Source: JAITVB01 sp031553805
GTDB lineage: Bacteria > Bacteroidota > Bacteroidia > Bacteroidales > Rikenellaceae
NCBI GenBank assembly: GCA_031553805.1
Contig: JAVBLC010000012.1
Span: 31,221-95,220 of the forward strand
Direction: 5' to 3'
Length of the DNA: 64,000 nt
In this document: piece after piece, positions 18,501 to 26,061 of the stretch
Layout: each line of letters starts with the position of its first letter
How positions within the stretch are numbered: position 1 is the stretch's first letter
Made by a program: the position numbers and the translations under genes
The notes under the pieces: model-generated
Seen by the model: only the letters and a program-made list of their open reading frames with translations
Databases searched by the model: none
Told to the model about the DNA's origin: nothing

Positions 18501-18853
18501 TCGGCGCTGGCGTAGATCGGCGTACCGAAACCGTTGACTTCCCAGTTGGCGGGTACCTGGAAATCGGTCCAGCCGTCGTCTTCAAAGCCCGGCTCCTGCC
18601 AACCCCATTCGGGCGGCATCTGGTCGGGCGTCGGCAGCCAGTGGAAACGCCAGGTGCCGTTCAGCGAGATTTTATTGGCGGTCTGGCCCGGGCGTTCTCC
18701 CTCGTTATAGGGAACGAACGAAGCGCGGGGACGCAGGCGATTGATTTCAAGCACGCTGGGATTCTCCCAGTCATGCAGTTGTTGGGCCGTCAGCGCGGCC
18801 GGACACACACACAAGGCAATCAGCACAAAAAGGATACAACGGCGTTTCATCAT
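15566..18853 (-). CDS. Secreted beta-galactosidase, LacZ type (GH2)
   Basis: A 1095-residue enzyme that removes terminal beta-galactose. The signal peptide (about 1-23, ending LTA|QQ) exports it, unlike E. coli LacZ. All five LacZ domains are recognisable: jelly roll (about 60-245, GVQSAFYVWINGERVGYSQ), two Ig-like domains, a TIM barrel with NRHEHDP, acid/base E500 in WSLGNES and nucleophile E590 in LLSEYAHAMGN, then a C-terminal 'beta-gal small chain' domain (about 790-1090). It is the first gene of a five-gene operon. Two adjacent ATGs (18853 and 18850) are equally possible starts. No SusC/SusD pair or regulator lies beside it. Confidence 0.94.
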   Translation of the reverse strand: MMKRRCILFVLIALCVCPAALTAQQLHDWENPSVLEINRLRPRASFVPYNEGERPGQTANKISLNGTWRFHWLPTPDQMPPEWGWQEPGFEDDGWTDFQVPANWEVNGFGTPIYASADYTFIKDPPRVTATPPTRYTTYKERNPVANYRRWIEVPEGWSKGRIILHFGGVQSAFYVWINGERVGYSQSSMDASEFDVTEYLQPGKNLIALEVYKYCDGSYLEDQDMWRFGGIHREIFLYTTPKLRIRDFAVRTMLDENFENATFLVEPKLEAIDDVSAKGYVLEAQLYDPSGENVFPEALTQDAVPVLNANYSASVLVERTPQRGPAKFGWFSAEIKSPLKWTAETPYLYELVLTLKDPDGKVTEKASCKVGFRDVRIENGVFKINGQPVKLRGVNRHEHDPWQAKVVGEETMVRDIVLMKQANINAVRTAHYPHNTRWYELCDEYGLYVIDEANIETHGLRGWLAQQPEWAASYLDRGIRMAERDKNHPSIVIWSLGNESGYGPNFSALSAWIREFDPTRPIHCEGAQGTVTDPSGVDFTSRFYARVLADYLNPQREGREEAERPENARWERFSLLGQRTDNRPVLLSEYAHAMGNAVGNLQEYWDEIYANPRLLGGFIWDWVDEGIFTRLPDGRIKVNYGGDFGDIPNLGAFCLNGIVFSDRTIPPKYWEVKKVYQPVLFEAGMLSPDRCRITITNRFSHIDLDDRFVLAYELMGDGAVLQRGVSDGGFRIAPGESKQLEFGLASHPKPCREYHFRLSYRLREATSWAEAGHEFASEQFAIAGQVPTATPKSIAITQTLKAAEAGGTLTITGKGFSQAWSLANGALVSWKDRGKELLVMPSDLPPQPFFQGWRAPIDNDKGFGNWLADDWKKAGLDSLKRTVDAVHWTQTDPKRVEIEITSTYAARSGGSFIHRAHYVVWADGSVDTDQWFEPQGALPDLPRLGLGMVFDSRLERVDWYGRGPHENYSDRKRSACFGLWSATVTDMYVPYPRPQECGHREDTRMVRLTDKQGNGLEICSTGAAFSFSALHYSAWDLAAKAHACDLVPRPEIVLSIDAAHLGLGNSSCGPGVLMKYTVPKTVHQLHLEFKPIRK

Positions 18854-18980
18854 ACGGGGTTTTGAAAATTTACGTTTGGGTAAAAATAACGAAAATTTTG
18901 CGAAGAAGCAAGCCTTTCAGACAGAAGCGGCGGGGCAAAGGCCCATTTGCGAGGGAGGGGGCGAATTGGGAACCGGAAAA

Positions 18981-18996
18981 TAAGTATTTGTACTTA
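18981..18996. promoter_or_regulatory. Inverted repeat TAAGTA-N4-TACTTA, candidate operator
   Basis: TAAGTATTTGTACTTA has perfect 6-bp arms. It begins 38 nt upstream of the -7 box of the cysteate-synthase-like gene, about -50 to -35 from its likely start point, where a regulator would be expected to act. It could also influence the divergent glycosidase operon, whose start lies 128 nt away. Confidence 0.4.
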
Positions 18997-19018
18997 TCGA
19001 ACTCCGCGCCGGGCATCG

Positions 19019-19026
19019 TAAATTTG
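19019..19026 (+). promoter_or_regulatory. -7 promoter box (TAAATTTG) of the cysteate-synthase-like gene
   Basis: Exact TAnnTTTG match 25 nt before the ATG at 19052, giving a leader of roughly 20 nt. Confidence 0.65.
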
Positions 19027-19051
19027 CAGCAATAACGAAAAACCAGTCAAG

Positions 19052-20341
19052 ATGGAACCGATCACCCCCACCCGCTATCAACTCGAAAACGTCGCCACCG
19101 GCCGCATCTTTCCGGACGAAGGCTGGACGCTCGAAGACCCGCAAGGCGGCGAGCCTGCGCTCGTGCGTGCCGTTTACGAAAAGCGGCAATTGGAGGTCAA
19201 GGAGACGGCCTACGGCATCTATCGTTTTGCCGATTGGTTGCCCGTACACCGGATGCTGCGGGGATCGGCTTCGCCCGTGACTTACAAGAGTGAAAAACTG
19301 GCCGGGCACATGGGCCTCGAAAACCTGTGGATCACGTTCAACGGCTATTTCCCGGAACGCGGGGCGGCAATGACCACCTGTTCGTTCAAGGAAACGGAAG
19401 CCTATGCCGTCGGGGGACGGTTAGACGAAAAATCCGAAAAGGTGTTGGTCGTGGCTTCGGCCGGAAATACGGCGCGGGCATTTGCAAAGGTTTGTTCCGA
19501 AAACCGGATTCCGCTGCTGCTTTGTGTACCCGAGGACAACCTCGACGCGTTGTGGTTCGAACAACCGTTGAACGACTGCGTAAAACTGATCGCCGCCCAG
19601 AGCGGGGGCGACTATTTCGATGCCATTCACCTGAGTAATTTAGCGTTACACTCTCCGCGCTTCCTGGCCGAAGGCGGAGCACAAAACATAGCCCGGCGCG
19701 ACGGGATGGGGACGACGTTCCTGTCCGCTGCGACGACGATCGGGCGGATTCCTGATTATTATTTCCAGGCCGTGGGAAGCGGCACGGGCGCTATTGCGGC
19801 GTGGGAGGCCAACCTGCGGCTGACTGCCGACGGGCGTTTCGGGTCGCACATCGCGCGGCTGATGGTGTCGCAAAACGCGCCGTTCTTGCCGATGCACCAC
19901 GCGTGGCGGGCCGGTTCGCGGGCGATGCTGCCCTATGACGACGACCAGGCGCGGGCCCACGTCGAGGAGATTGACGCCAAGGTGCTCTCGAACCGCAAGC
20001 CGCCCTACTCGATCGCGGGAGGAATGTATGACGCGGTGAAGGCTACCCGGGGCGACGTGCTTTATGCGACCAACGATGAGGCACGGCAGGCTGCTACACT
20101 GTTTGAACTGCTGGAGGGGATTGATATTCATCCGGCTCCGGCGGTGGCGGTGGCAACGTTGCTCAAGGCTGTAGCCAACGGCGAGGTTGAACGCGATGCG
20201 GTGATTATGCTGAATATTACCGGTGGCGGCGAGGAGCGGTTCAAGAGTGGGAAAACGCTCTCTTATCTGAAACCGTCACACGTTTTTGGGCTTGAGCCGG
20301 ATGCGGACGAGGTAGTAAGGATCGCCGAATCGCTATTCTAA
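19052..20341 (+). CDS. Cysteate synthase-like PLP enzyme (threonine synthase paralogue)
   Basis: A 429-residue fold-type II PLP enzyme. The Schiff-base lysine is K113 in TTCSFKETEAYA, the phosphate-binding loop is ASAGNTARAF (about 135-144) and a glycine-rich ITGGGEERF occurs near the C-terminus. It is clearly distinct from the true threonine synthase in the window (32479-33783). The TCSFKE context and overall pattern match cysteate synthase (phosphoserine + sulfite -> cysteate), first known from methanogen coenzyme M synthesis and also annotated in Bacteroidota, where cysteate feeds sulfonolipid (sulfobacin) formation. I infer that role; no other sulfonolipid gene is in the window. The terminal codons and stop (ATTCTAAGCAAAGT) coincide with a downstream repeat motif. 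Confidence 0.72.
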   Translation: MEPITPTRYQLENVATGRIFPDEGWTLEDPQGGEPALVRAVYEKRQLEVKETAYGIYRFADWLPVHRMLRGSASPVTYKSEKLAGHMGLENLWITFNGYFPERGAAMTTCSFKETEAYAVGGRLDEKSEKVLVVASAGNTARAFAKVCSENRIPLLLCVPEDNLDALWFEQPLNDCVKLIAAQSGGDYFDAIHLSNLALHSPRFLAEGGAQNIARRDGMGTTFLSAATTIGRIPDYYFQAVGSGTGAIAAWEANLRLTADGRFGSHIARLMVSQNAPFLPMHHAWRAGSRAMLPYDDDQARAHVEEIDAKVLSNRKPPYSIAGGMYDAVKATRGDVLYATNDEARQAATLFELLEGIDIHPAPAVAVATLLKAVANGEVERDAVIMLNITGGGEERFKSGKTLSYLKPSHVFGLEPDADEVVRIAESLF

Positions 20342-20815
20342 GCAAAGTTTCCCAAGAGAAATGAAGTTTCTCAGAAAAATTTTTGGCGCCGCTTTTTATA
20401 AAAAGCGGCAGTTTCCTCAAAGGAGAATGCGTGGGGGCCACGCTCCCCAGAGATTTTATGCCAGATCCGGCCCAGCATAGGGTAACCTCTCAATGCATAA
20501 AAATCTCTTGTGCGGTGGCCAAATAAATATAGCGCGGCGGGCAAAAGCCCGCCGCGCCCATTTTTAAAGATTGGCCCGCGCACAGGGCAGATTTATGCAA
20601 CGAAAGGATCAGGTTGCTGAACCGAATCGGGCATAAATCTGCCTGAGAAAGCCGGCCTACGCGCAAGAGAAAGGGCTGCGCCGAGGGTACTGGCTCTTTT
20701 TATAAAAAGCGCCGCAACCGAGATCGCTGCATCGCAGCGGACAAGCTCAACGTAGTTAAAAATTTTTCGGCGATGCTTTGCATCGCTGAGACTTACTTTG
20801 CTATGAAAGATTCCC
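20335..20815 (+). repeat. Modular palindromic intergenic repeat, long copy A
   Basis: This 540-nt gap between converging genes holds a repeat shared with copies B, C and D. In order it contains: TTCTAAGCAAAGT at the upstream stop codon; a perfect 22-nt palindrome (20388-20409); an inverted repeat AGAGATTTTATGC (20449-20461) / GCATAAAAATCTCT (20495-20508); an 11-bp G+C hairpin with AAAA loop (20532-20557) followed by a T-run; a stem GGCAGATTTATGC/GCATAAATCTGCC; and, from about 20690, the reverse complement of the module that opens copies B and D. Small ORFs inside do not hold their frame between copies, so they are not taken as genes. Confidence 0.85.
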
Positions 20816-20831
20816 GGCACGGGAGACGTAC

Positions 20832-20868
20832 AAAAAAGAGGGGACGTACGTACGTCCCCTCTTTTTTC
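20832..20868. terminator. Bidirectional terminator, perfect palindrome
   Basis: A6 then GAGGGGACGTAC and its mirror GTACGTCCCCTC then T6: a perfect palindrome with no loop spacer beyond the centre. It ends the PFOR transcript on the minus strand, 14 nt after its stop, and would also block plus-strand readthrough. Confidence 0.9.
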
Positions 20869-20881
20869 ATTATCCGGAAGA

Positions 20882-23800
20882 TTATTTTTTCTCCCAGTTC
20901 ATTTCAGCCATGCGGCGGTATGAAGCATAGCGCCATTTCGCATTCTCCTCGGCCGCGGCGAAAAGCTCTTTCGCCTCGCCCGGGAACGATTTCAACAGCG
21001 AAGTGTAACGAACCTCTTTCATCAAGAAATCCTGGAACTTCGTCCAATCCGGCTCTTTCGAGTCGTAAGTGAACGGGTTCTTACCCTGTTCTTCGAGCTG
21101 CGGATTGAAGCGCCACAGGTGCCAGTAACCGCTCTCTACAGCCTGTTTTTCAACAGTCTGCGTGCGGGTCATGCCGCCCTTGATACCGTGGTTGATACAC
21201 GGAGCGTAGGCGATGATCAACGACGGACCGGGATAAGCTTCAGCTTCTTTGATCGCCTGCAGGTACTGGTTCTGGTTGCCGCCGATCGCTACCTGGGCCA
21301 CGTAAACGTAACCATAGGTCATGGCAATCGCACCGATATCTTTCTTGCGGATGCGCTTTCCTGCAGTGGCGAATTTCGCTACCGCGCCGACCGGGGTCGA
21401 TTTCGACGACTGGCCGCCGGTATTCGAGTAAACCTCGGTATCGACGATCAGGATGTTGACGTCGGCGCCCGAAGCGAGCACGTGGTCTACCCCACCGAAA
21501 CCGATGTCGTAGCCCCAACCGTCACCACCGATGATCCACTGCGATTTTTTCACAAAGTATTGCTTCAGTTCGAGCAGCTCCTTGCAGGTGTCGCAATCGC
21601 AGGCCTCGATCATCGGAAGCACTTTGGCCGAGGCAGCTACGCTGGCTTCCGCGTTGTTGCGGCCGGCGATCCATTCGCCCATGGCGGCTTTCAGTTCGGC
21701 CGAGCAGCAGTTGCAACCTTCGATGGCCGCTTTCATCTTGTCCTCGATGCGGTCGCGGAGTTTTTCCACGCCCAGGTGCATCCCGAGGCCGAATTCGGCG
21801 TTGTCTTCGAAGAGTGAGTTGGCCCAGGCCGGACCGTGGCCCTTGTCGTTCGTACAATAGGGGGTCGACGGAGCCGAGCCGCTATAGATCGAGGTACACC
21901 CCGTAGCGTTGGCCACCATCATCCGATCGCCGAACATCTGGCTGATCGCCTTCAGGTAGGGCGTTTCACCGCAACCGGCGCAAGCGCCCGAGAATTCGAA
22001 CAGCGGTTTGGCAAACTGGCTGTTTTTCACCGTCTTGGTCTTATCGACCACGGTGTCTTTGTAGCCCACCTTTTCGGTCATATATTCCCAACGCACCTGT
22101 TCGCCGGCTTCCATCTGCGACTCGAGGGTCTTCATTTCGAGGGCCTTGGTCGGAGCGGGACATACGTCGACACAGTTGCTGCAACCCGTACAGTCCATCG
22201 GGCTGATCTGGATTTTAAACTTATAGGTTTTCGTGGCTCCCAAGCCTTGGAGCGAAACGGTGCCTGCCGGAGCGGCCGCAGCCTCTTCCTCGGTCATCAG
22301 GAACGGACGGATCACAGCGTGGGGGCACACGTAGGCGCACTGGTTACACTGGATACAGTTTTCGGGCAGCCAGTGGGGCACGTGCGACGCGATGCCGCGT
22401 TTTTCGTACTGCGAAGTGGCGTTATCCCACGTACCGTCTTCGCGGCCCAGGAAAGCGCTCACGGGCAGGTCGTCGCCGCGCAGGCCGTTGATCGGGTTCA
22501 CCACCTGGGCGATGAATTGCGGCAGGTTGGTGTCGACCTCGGCCGGTTTCACGGTGATGCTGGCCCATTCGGCCGGAACTTTCACCTCTTCGACTTCGGT
22601 GCCACCCTTGTCGACAGCGGCGTTGTTCATCTTCACGATGTCCTCGCCCTTGCTGCCGTAGGATTTGTAGATCGCTTTCTTCATCTGGTCAACGGCCACG
22701 TCGAACGGAATCACGTTGGCTATCTTGAAGAACGCCGACTGCATGATCGTGTTCGTGCGGCCGCCAAGCCCCAGTTCCTCTGCAATCTTGGTGGCGTTAA
22801 TGATGTAAAATTTGATCTTGTTTTCGGCCAGTACTTTCTTCAACGCGTCGGGCAACGTGGCCTTGGTCGTTTCGGCGTCGTGGGTACTGTTCAGCAGGAA
22901 CGAACCGCCGGGCTTGATGCCCTTCAGCACATCGTACTTGTGTACGTACGACGGCACGTGGCAGGCCACGAAGTCGGGCGTGGTCACCAGGTAAGGCGAA
23001 GTGATGGGCTTGTCACCGAAGCGCAGGTGCGACGAGGTGTAACCGCCCGATTTCTTCGAGTCATACGAGAAGTAAGCCTGGCAATATTTGTCGGTCGATT
23101 CGCCGATGATCTTGATCGAGTTCTTGTTGGCACCCACCGTACCGTCGGCACCCAGGCCGTAGAACACGGCTTCGTAGGTCCCCGGTTTGGCGAGGCTGAT
23201 CTCCTTACCCACGGGCAGCGACTTGAAGGTCACGTCGTCGTTGATCCCTACCGTGAAACCGTTCTTCGGCTCGTTGAGCTTCAGGTTGTCATACACGGCG
23301 ATGATCTGGGCCGGAGTGGTGTCTTTCGACGAGAGGCCGTAGCGGCCGCCGACGATAAGCGGGGCGTTGGCTGTACCGTAGAACTGGTCTTTCACGTCGA
23401 GGTAAAGCGGTTCGCCGGTAGCACCCGGTTCTTTCGTGCGGTCGAGCACGCAAACCCGTTTGGCGCTCTTCGGCATTACTGCAAAAAAGTGCTTCGCCGA
23501 GAACGGACGGTAGAGGTGTACCGAAAGCAGACCCACCTTTTCGCCCTTGGCATTGAGGTAATCCACCACTTCCTGGATCGTTTCGGTGATCGAGCCCATC
23601 GCGATGATCACGCGTTCGGCATCGGCGGCACCGTAATAGTTAAACGGCTTGTAGCTGCGGCCGGTGATCTTGGCCATCTGGTCCATCGCCTCTTCGACCA
23701 TATCGGGCACCGCGTCGTAGAATCTGTTCGACGCTTCGCGGCTCTGGAAATAAATATCGGGGTTCTGGGCCGTACCGCGGGTCACCGGATGTTCCGGGTT

Positions 23801-24430
23801 GATGGCGCGTGCACGGAAAGCAGCCAGCGCTTTCTGGTCGATCAGGCCTTTTACGTCTTCCTGGTCAACGGCTTCGATTTTCTGAATTTCGTGCGAGGTG
23901 CGGAAACCGTCAAAGAAGTGCAGGAACGGAATGCGCGATTTGATCGATACCAGGTGGGCGACAGCGGCGATGTCCATCACCTCCTGCACGCCACCCGAAG
24001 CGAGCAACGCAAAACCGGTCTGGCGGGCCGCCATCACGTCCTGGTGGTCGCCGAAGATCGACAAGGCCTGGGCAGCCAGGGCGCGGGCCGACACGTGGAA
24101 CACGCCGGGCAAAAGTTCACCTGCGATCTTGTACATATTCGGGATCATCAGCAGCAAACCCTGAGAAGCCGTGTAGGTCGTGGTCAACGCGCCCGACTGG
24201 AGCGAACCGTGAACCGCACCCGCAGCACCGGCCTCGGACTGCATTTCGACTACCTTGACGGTTTCGCCAAAAATGTTTTTACGCCCATTGGCCGCCCATT
24301 CGTCGACGTATTCAGCCATCGTCGAGGAAGGAGTGATCGGGTAGATGGCGGCCACTTCGCTGAACATATACGCGATATGCGCGGCGGCATAGTTACCGTC
24401 ACAAGTAATGAATTTCTTTTGCTTAGTCAT
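20882..24430 (-). CDS. nifJ: Pyruvate:ferredoxin (flavodoxin) oxidoreductase, single-chain
   Basis: A 1182-residue homodimer-type PFOR that oxidises pyruvate to acetyl-CoA and CO2 and reduces ferredoxin, central to anaerobic energy metabolism. Domain order: alpha (YPITPSSTMAEYVDEWA, about 35-51), CoA-binding region, gamma, then a two-cluster ferredoxin insert with NCIQCNQCAYVCPHA and DCTGCSNCVDVCPAP (about 685-760), then the TPP domain with GACAGCGETPY, GGDGWGYDIGFGGVDH and NTGGQSSKSTPVGA. All cluster cysteines and the TPP motif are present and the length is normal. A -7 box lies 73 nt upstream. Reduced ferredoxin from this enzyme could feed the hydrogenase-related complex encoded at 46.7-54 kb. 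Confidence 0.97.
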   Translation of the reverse strand: MTKQKKFITCDGNYAAAHIAYMFSEVAAIYPITPSSTMAEYVDEWAANGRKNIFGETVKVVEMQSEAGAAGAVHGSLQSGALTTTYTASQGLLLMIPNMYKIAGELLPGVFHVSARALAAQALSIFGDHQDVMAARQTGFALLASGGVQEVMDIAAVAHLVSIKSRIPFLHFFDGFRTSHEIQKIEAVDQEDVKGLIDQKALAAFRARAINPEHPVTRGTAQNPDIYFQSREASNRFYDAVPDMVEEAMDQMAKITGRSYKPFNYYGAADAERVIIAMGSITETIQEVVDYLNAKGEKVGLLSVHLYRPFSAKHFFAVMPKSAKRVCVLDRTKEPGATGEPLYLDVKDQFYGTANAPLIVGGRYGLSSKDTTPAQIIAVYDNLKLNEPKNGFTVGINDDVTFKSLPVGKEISLAKPGTYEAVFYGLGADGTVGANKNSIKIIGESTDKYCQAYFSYDSKKSGGYTSSHLRFGDKPITSPYLVTTPDFVACHVPSYVHKYDVLKGIKPGGSFLLNSTHDAETTKATLPDALKKVLAENKIKFYIINATKIAEELGLGGRTNTIMQSAFFKIANVIPFDVAVDQMKKAIYKSYGSKGEDIVKMNNAAVDKGGTEVEEVKVPAEWASITVKPAEVDTNLPQFIAQVVNPINGLRGDDLPVSAFLGREDGTWDNATSQYEKRGIASHVPHWLPENCIQCNQCAYVCPHAVIRPFLMTEEEAAAAPAGTVSLQGLGATKTYKFKIQISPMDCTGCSNCVDVCPAPTKALEMKTLESQMEAGEQVRWEYMTEKVGYKDTVVDKTKTVKNSQFAKPLFEFSGACAGCGETPYLKAISQMFGDRMMVANATGCTSIYSGSAPSTPYCTNDKGHGPAWANSLFEDNAEFGLGMHLGVEKLRDRIEDKMKAAIEGCNCCSAELKAAMGEWIAGRNNAEASVAASAKVLPMIEACDCDTCKELLELKQYFVKKSQWIIGGDGWGYDIGFGGVDHVLASGADVNILIVDTEVYSNTGGQSSKSTPVGAVAKFATAGKRIRKKDIGAIAMTYGYVYVAQVAIGGNQNQYLQAIKEAEAYPGPSLIIAYAPCINHGIKGGMTRTQTVEKQAVESGYWHLWRFNPQLEEQGKNPFTYDSKEPDWTKFQDFLMKEVRYTSLLKSFPGEAKELFAAAEENAKWRYASYRRMAEMNWEKK

Positions 24431-24502
24431 CTCTTTTTGAAAAATTTTTATGTTAAGCTTAGTTTAATGTGGTCGTTTCCCGAACGTTACGCAAATAGAA
24501 AA

Positions 24503-24510
24503 CAAAGATA
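24503..24510 (-). promoter_or_regulatory. -7 promoter box (TATCTTTG) of the PFOR gene
   Basis: Minus-strand TATCTTTG fits TAnnTTTG and leaves a leader of about 65 nt before the PFOR ATG at 24430. Confidence 0.6.
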
Positions 24511-24559
24511 GCATTTTTCCCGAAAATTCCGCGCATCCGTTTGTAAATTAACACATCAC

Positions 24560-24605
24560 AAAAACAGGAAAGAGAGATCGCCTATTGCTGCGATCTCTCC
24601 CCTGT
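24560..24605 (-). terminator. Terminator after secG
   Basis: Arms GAGAGATCGC (24572-24581) and GCGATCTCTC (24590-24599) form a 10-bp stem, flanked by a second ACAGG/CCTGT pairing. On the minus strand it runs into CCTGTTTTTG. It lies 34 nt past the secG stop. Confidence 0.8.
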
Positions 24606-24632
24606 GTTTATCGGTGACGGCCCGGGGCCGCT

Positions 24633-24992
24633 TTAGTTGGCGGTCGAGTCGCTGGCTGCCGGGGCAGATTGGGCGGGTGCATCCGCGGGCATCGGCAGGC
24701 CGAAGTTCTGGTTGCCTTCCACCGACTGTTGGATTTCGCGTTCGAGAGCGCTCTTGCTGCTCGAAATTTTAGCCGAAGGCATAGCCATCGTAGCCGCCAG
24801 GCTCAGCACCACGATCGAAACAGCGAGCCCCCAGGTGAATTTTTCGAGAAAGTCCGAAGTCTGGCGCACCCCCATCACCTGGTTCGAAGCGCCGAAGTTC
24901 GCCGCCATCCCGCTCTTGGGATTCTGGGCCAACACGGTCAGGATGATCAGCGCGCTTGCGATCAGGATCAACACAATGCAAAAAATATACAT
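24633..24992 (-). CDS. secG: Preprotein translocase subunit SecG
   Basis: A 119-residue inner-membrane protein that assists SecYE. It has two hydrophobic segments (about 1-21 and 55-71). The loop between them reads AQNPKSGMAANFG....GVRQTSDFLEKFTW, the standard SecG signature. A long Ala/Pro/Ser-rich tail (about 98-119) is usual in Bacteroidota. It is the last gene of the order sigma54 regulator-lptE-TPR-secG, which I recall as common in Bacteroidales. Confidence 0.95.
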   Translation of the reverse strand: MYIFCIVLILIASALIILTVLAQNPKSGMAANFGASNQVMGVRQTSDFLEKFTWGLAVSIVVLSLAATMAMPSAKISSSKSALEREIQQSVEGNQNFGLPMPADAPAQSAPAASDSTAN

Positions 24993-25019
24993 CTTGGTAT
25001 TGTTATTAAATGTTTACAA

Positions 25020-25529
25020 TTATTTCCCTTGTTCGATTTCCTTTAAAATCCCCGCAAAGTAAACACTTTTTTCGGGAAATTTCAAACTTAATTTGCGATA
25101 TATCGCTTTGGCCTCTTCGACGAGGCCCTGCTTGCGGTAAATTTCGGCCAGCGATTCACTCACCAGGTCGTCGTCCGGAGCGGCTGCGGGGGATACCTCC
25201 TCACGCAAGGCAAACGATTCGTCGGGCACGATCCGGTAACTTTCGGAGGCGAGAAACGTTTCGATGATCGAAAAACTGCTCTGGCGTTGCAACTTTTTGA
25301 AGTCCGGCGCCTCGAGCATCCACTCCGATGCAGGACAGGCCGCCAGGTGCATCGCGATCGAGGCCCGCACCCGCTGGCTGTCGGCCTTGCGCCCGCACCG
25401 TTCGTAAAGACGCAGCAGCAGTACCTTGCCGGGGATGAACCACGGACAGTCCGCCACCGTCCGTTCCAGTTCCGGCAGGTCGGCGGCCGAAGCGTCCGCC
25501 CAGTTATCGATCAGTGCAGAAAAATCCAT
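25020..25529 (-). CDS. Small TPR-type protein of the lptE-secG cluster
   Basis: A 169-residue protein without signal or membrane segment. The C-terminal part (about 128-160, SESLAEIYRKQGLVEEAKAIYRKLSLKFPE) is one clear tetratricopeptide repeat. The N-terminal half is helical with tryptophan and cysteine residues (CPWFIPGKVLLLRLYERCG) and contains no other recognised domain. Its ATG overlaps the lptE stop by one base (TAATG), so the two are translationally coupled. The partner is unknown; the position between LPS-transport and Sec genes hints at envelope biogenesis. Confidence 0.85.
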   Translation of the reverse strand: MDFSALIDNWADASAADLPELERTVADCPWFIPGKVLLLRLYERCGRKADSQRVRASIAMHLAACPASEWMLEAPDFKKLQRQSSFSIIETFLASESYRIVPDESFALREEVSPAAAPDDDLVSESLAEIYRKQGLVEEAKAIYRKLSLKFPEKSVYFAGILKEIEQGK

Positions 25530-26059
25530 TACCAGGTCGAAGTGGCGGCATTAAAGATATCGTCGATCAGCATTTCGCACAGCTCGGGGATCAACTGCGG
25601 TTCGACATCCGTGAGCAGGCTCGTGGTCGGGTATTCCGTAAAGGCGGTAAACGTGCGGTCGAAATCGAATTGCGGCTGCAGGCGGTTGGTGAATTTCACC
25701 CGGACCGTAACCGTCAGCTTGTTACGCAGCGAATATTCCTCGGCGCTGATCGCCGACGGGGCGGTCGTGTAGCCGACAATCTCGCCCTCGAACGCCATAT
25801 CACCGTCTTCACGCACCAATTGCAACTTGGTCTGGCGGGCAAAACGGTCCTGCAAACCATCAGTAAGCGTCGGACTCAGCATCGGCGCCACCAGCGTGGC
25901 GCTGTTCGGGAAGAAAGGGATCGACACCGTCTTGATCGACGGGTCGATGGCCCCTTGCCTAAAGCCATATTTCACCTTACAGGCAGGAAGCATCACCAGG
26001 AGCAGCAACGCCCCTACGGCCACAGCCCGCAGTCCCATTATCCTTGTCATTTTATCCAT
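25529..26059 (-). CDS. lptE: LptE family LPS-assembly lipoprotein
   Basis: A 176-residue outer-membrane lipoprotein predicted to plug LptD and help insert lipopolysaccharide. The signal (about 1-26) ends with lipobox MLPAC. It is followed by KVKYGFRQGAIDPSIKTVSIPFFPNSA, the Bacteroidota LptE opening. TPTLTDGLQDRFARQTKLQLV and a GEIVGYTTAP strand complete the pattern. It sits 2 nt after the sigma54-regulator stop and is coupled to the TPR gene. Confidence 0.9.
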   Translation of the reverse strand: MDKMTRIMGLRAVAVGALLLLVMLPACKVKYGFRQGAIDPSIKTVSIPFFPNSATLVAPMLSPTLTDGLQDRFARQTKLQLVREDGDMAFEGEIVGYTTAPSAISAEEYSLRNKLTVTVRVKFTNRLQPQFDFDRTFTAFTEYPTTSLLTDVEPQLIPELCEMLIDDIFNAATSTW

Positions 26060-26061
26060 TC

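Noticed and set aside
20371..20583. Small minus-strand ORFs in repeat copies A and C with similar peptides (RDFYAL...FYKKRR)
   Set aside because: The similarity follows nucleotide repeats and palindromes. Indels in the T-tracts shift the frame between copies, and start and stop positions are not conserved, so coding is unlikely.
21836..24511. 891-codon plus-strand open frame opposite PFOR
   Set aside because: Antisense to a complete nifJ. The length results from few stop codons on the complement of G+C-rich coding DNA; similar antisense frames lie opposite the GH106-like, LacZ-type and HyfB-like genes.
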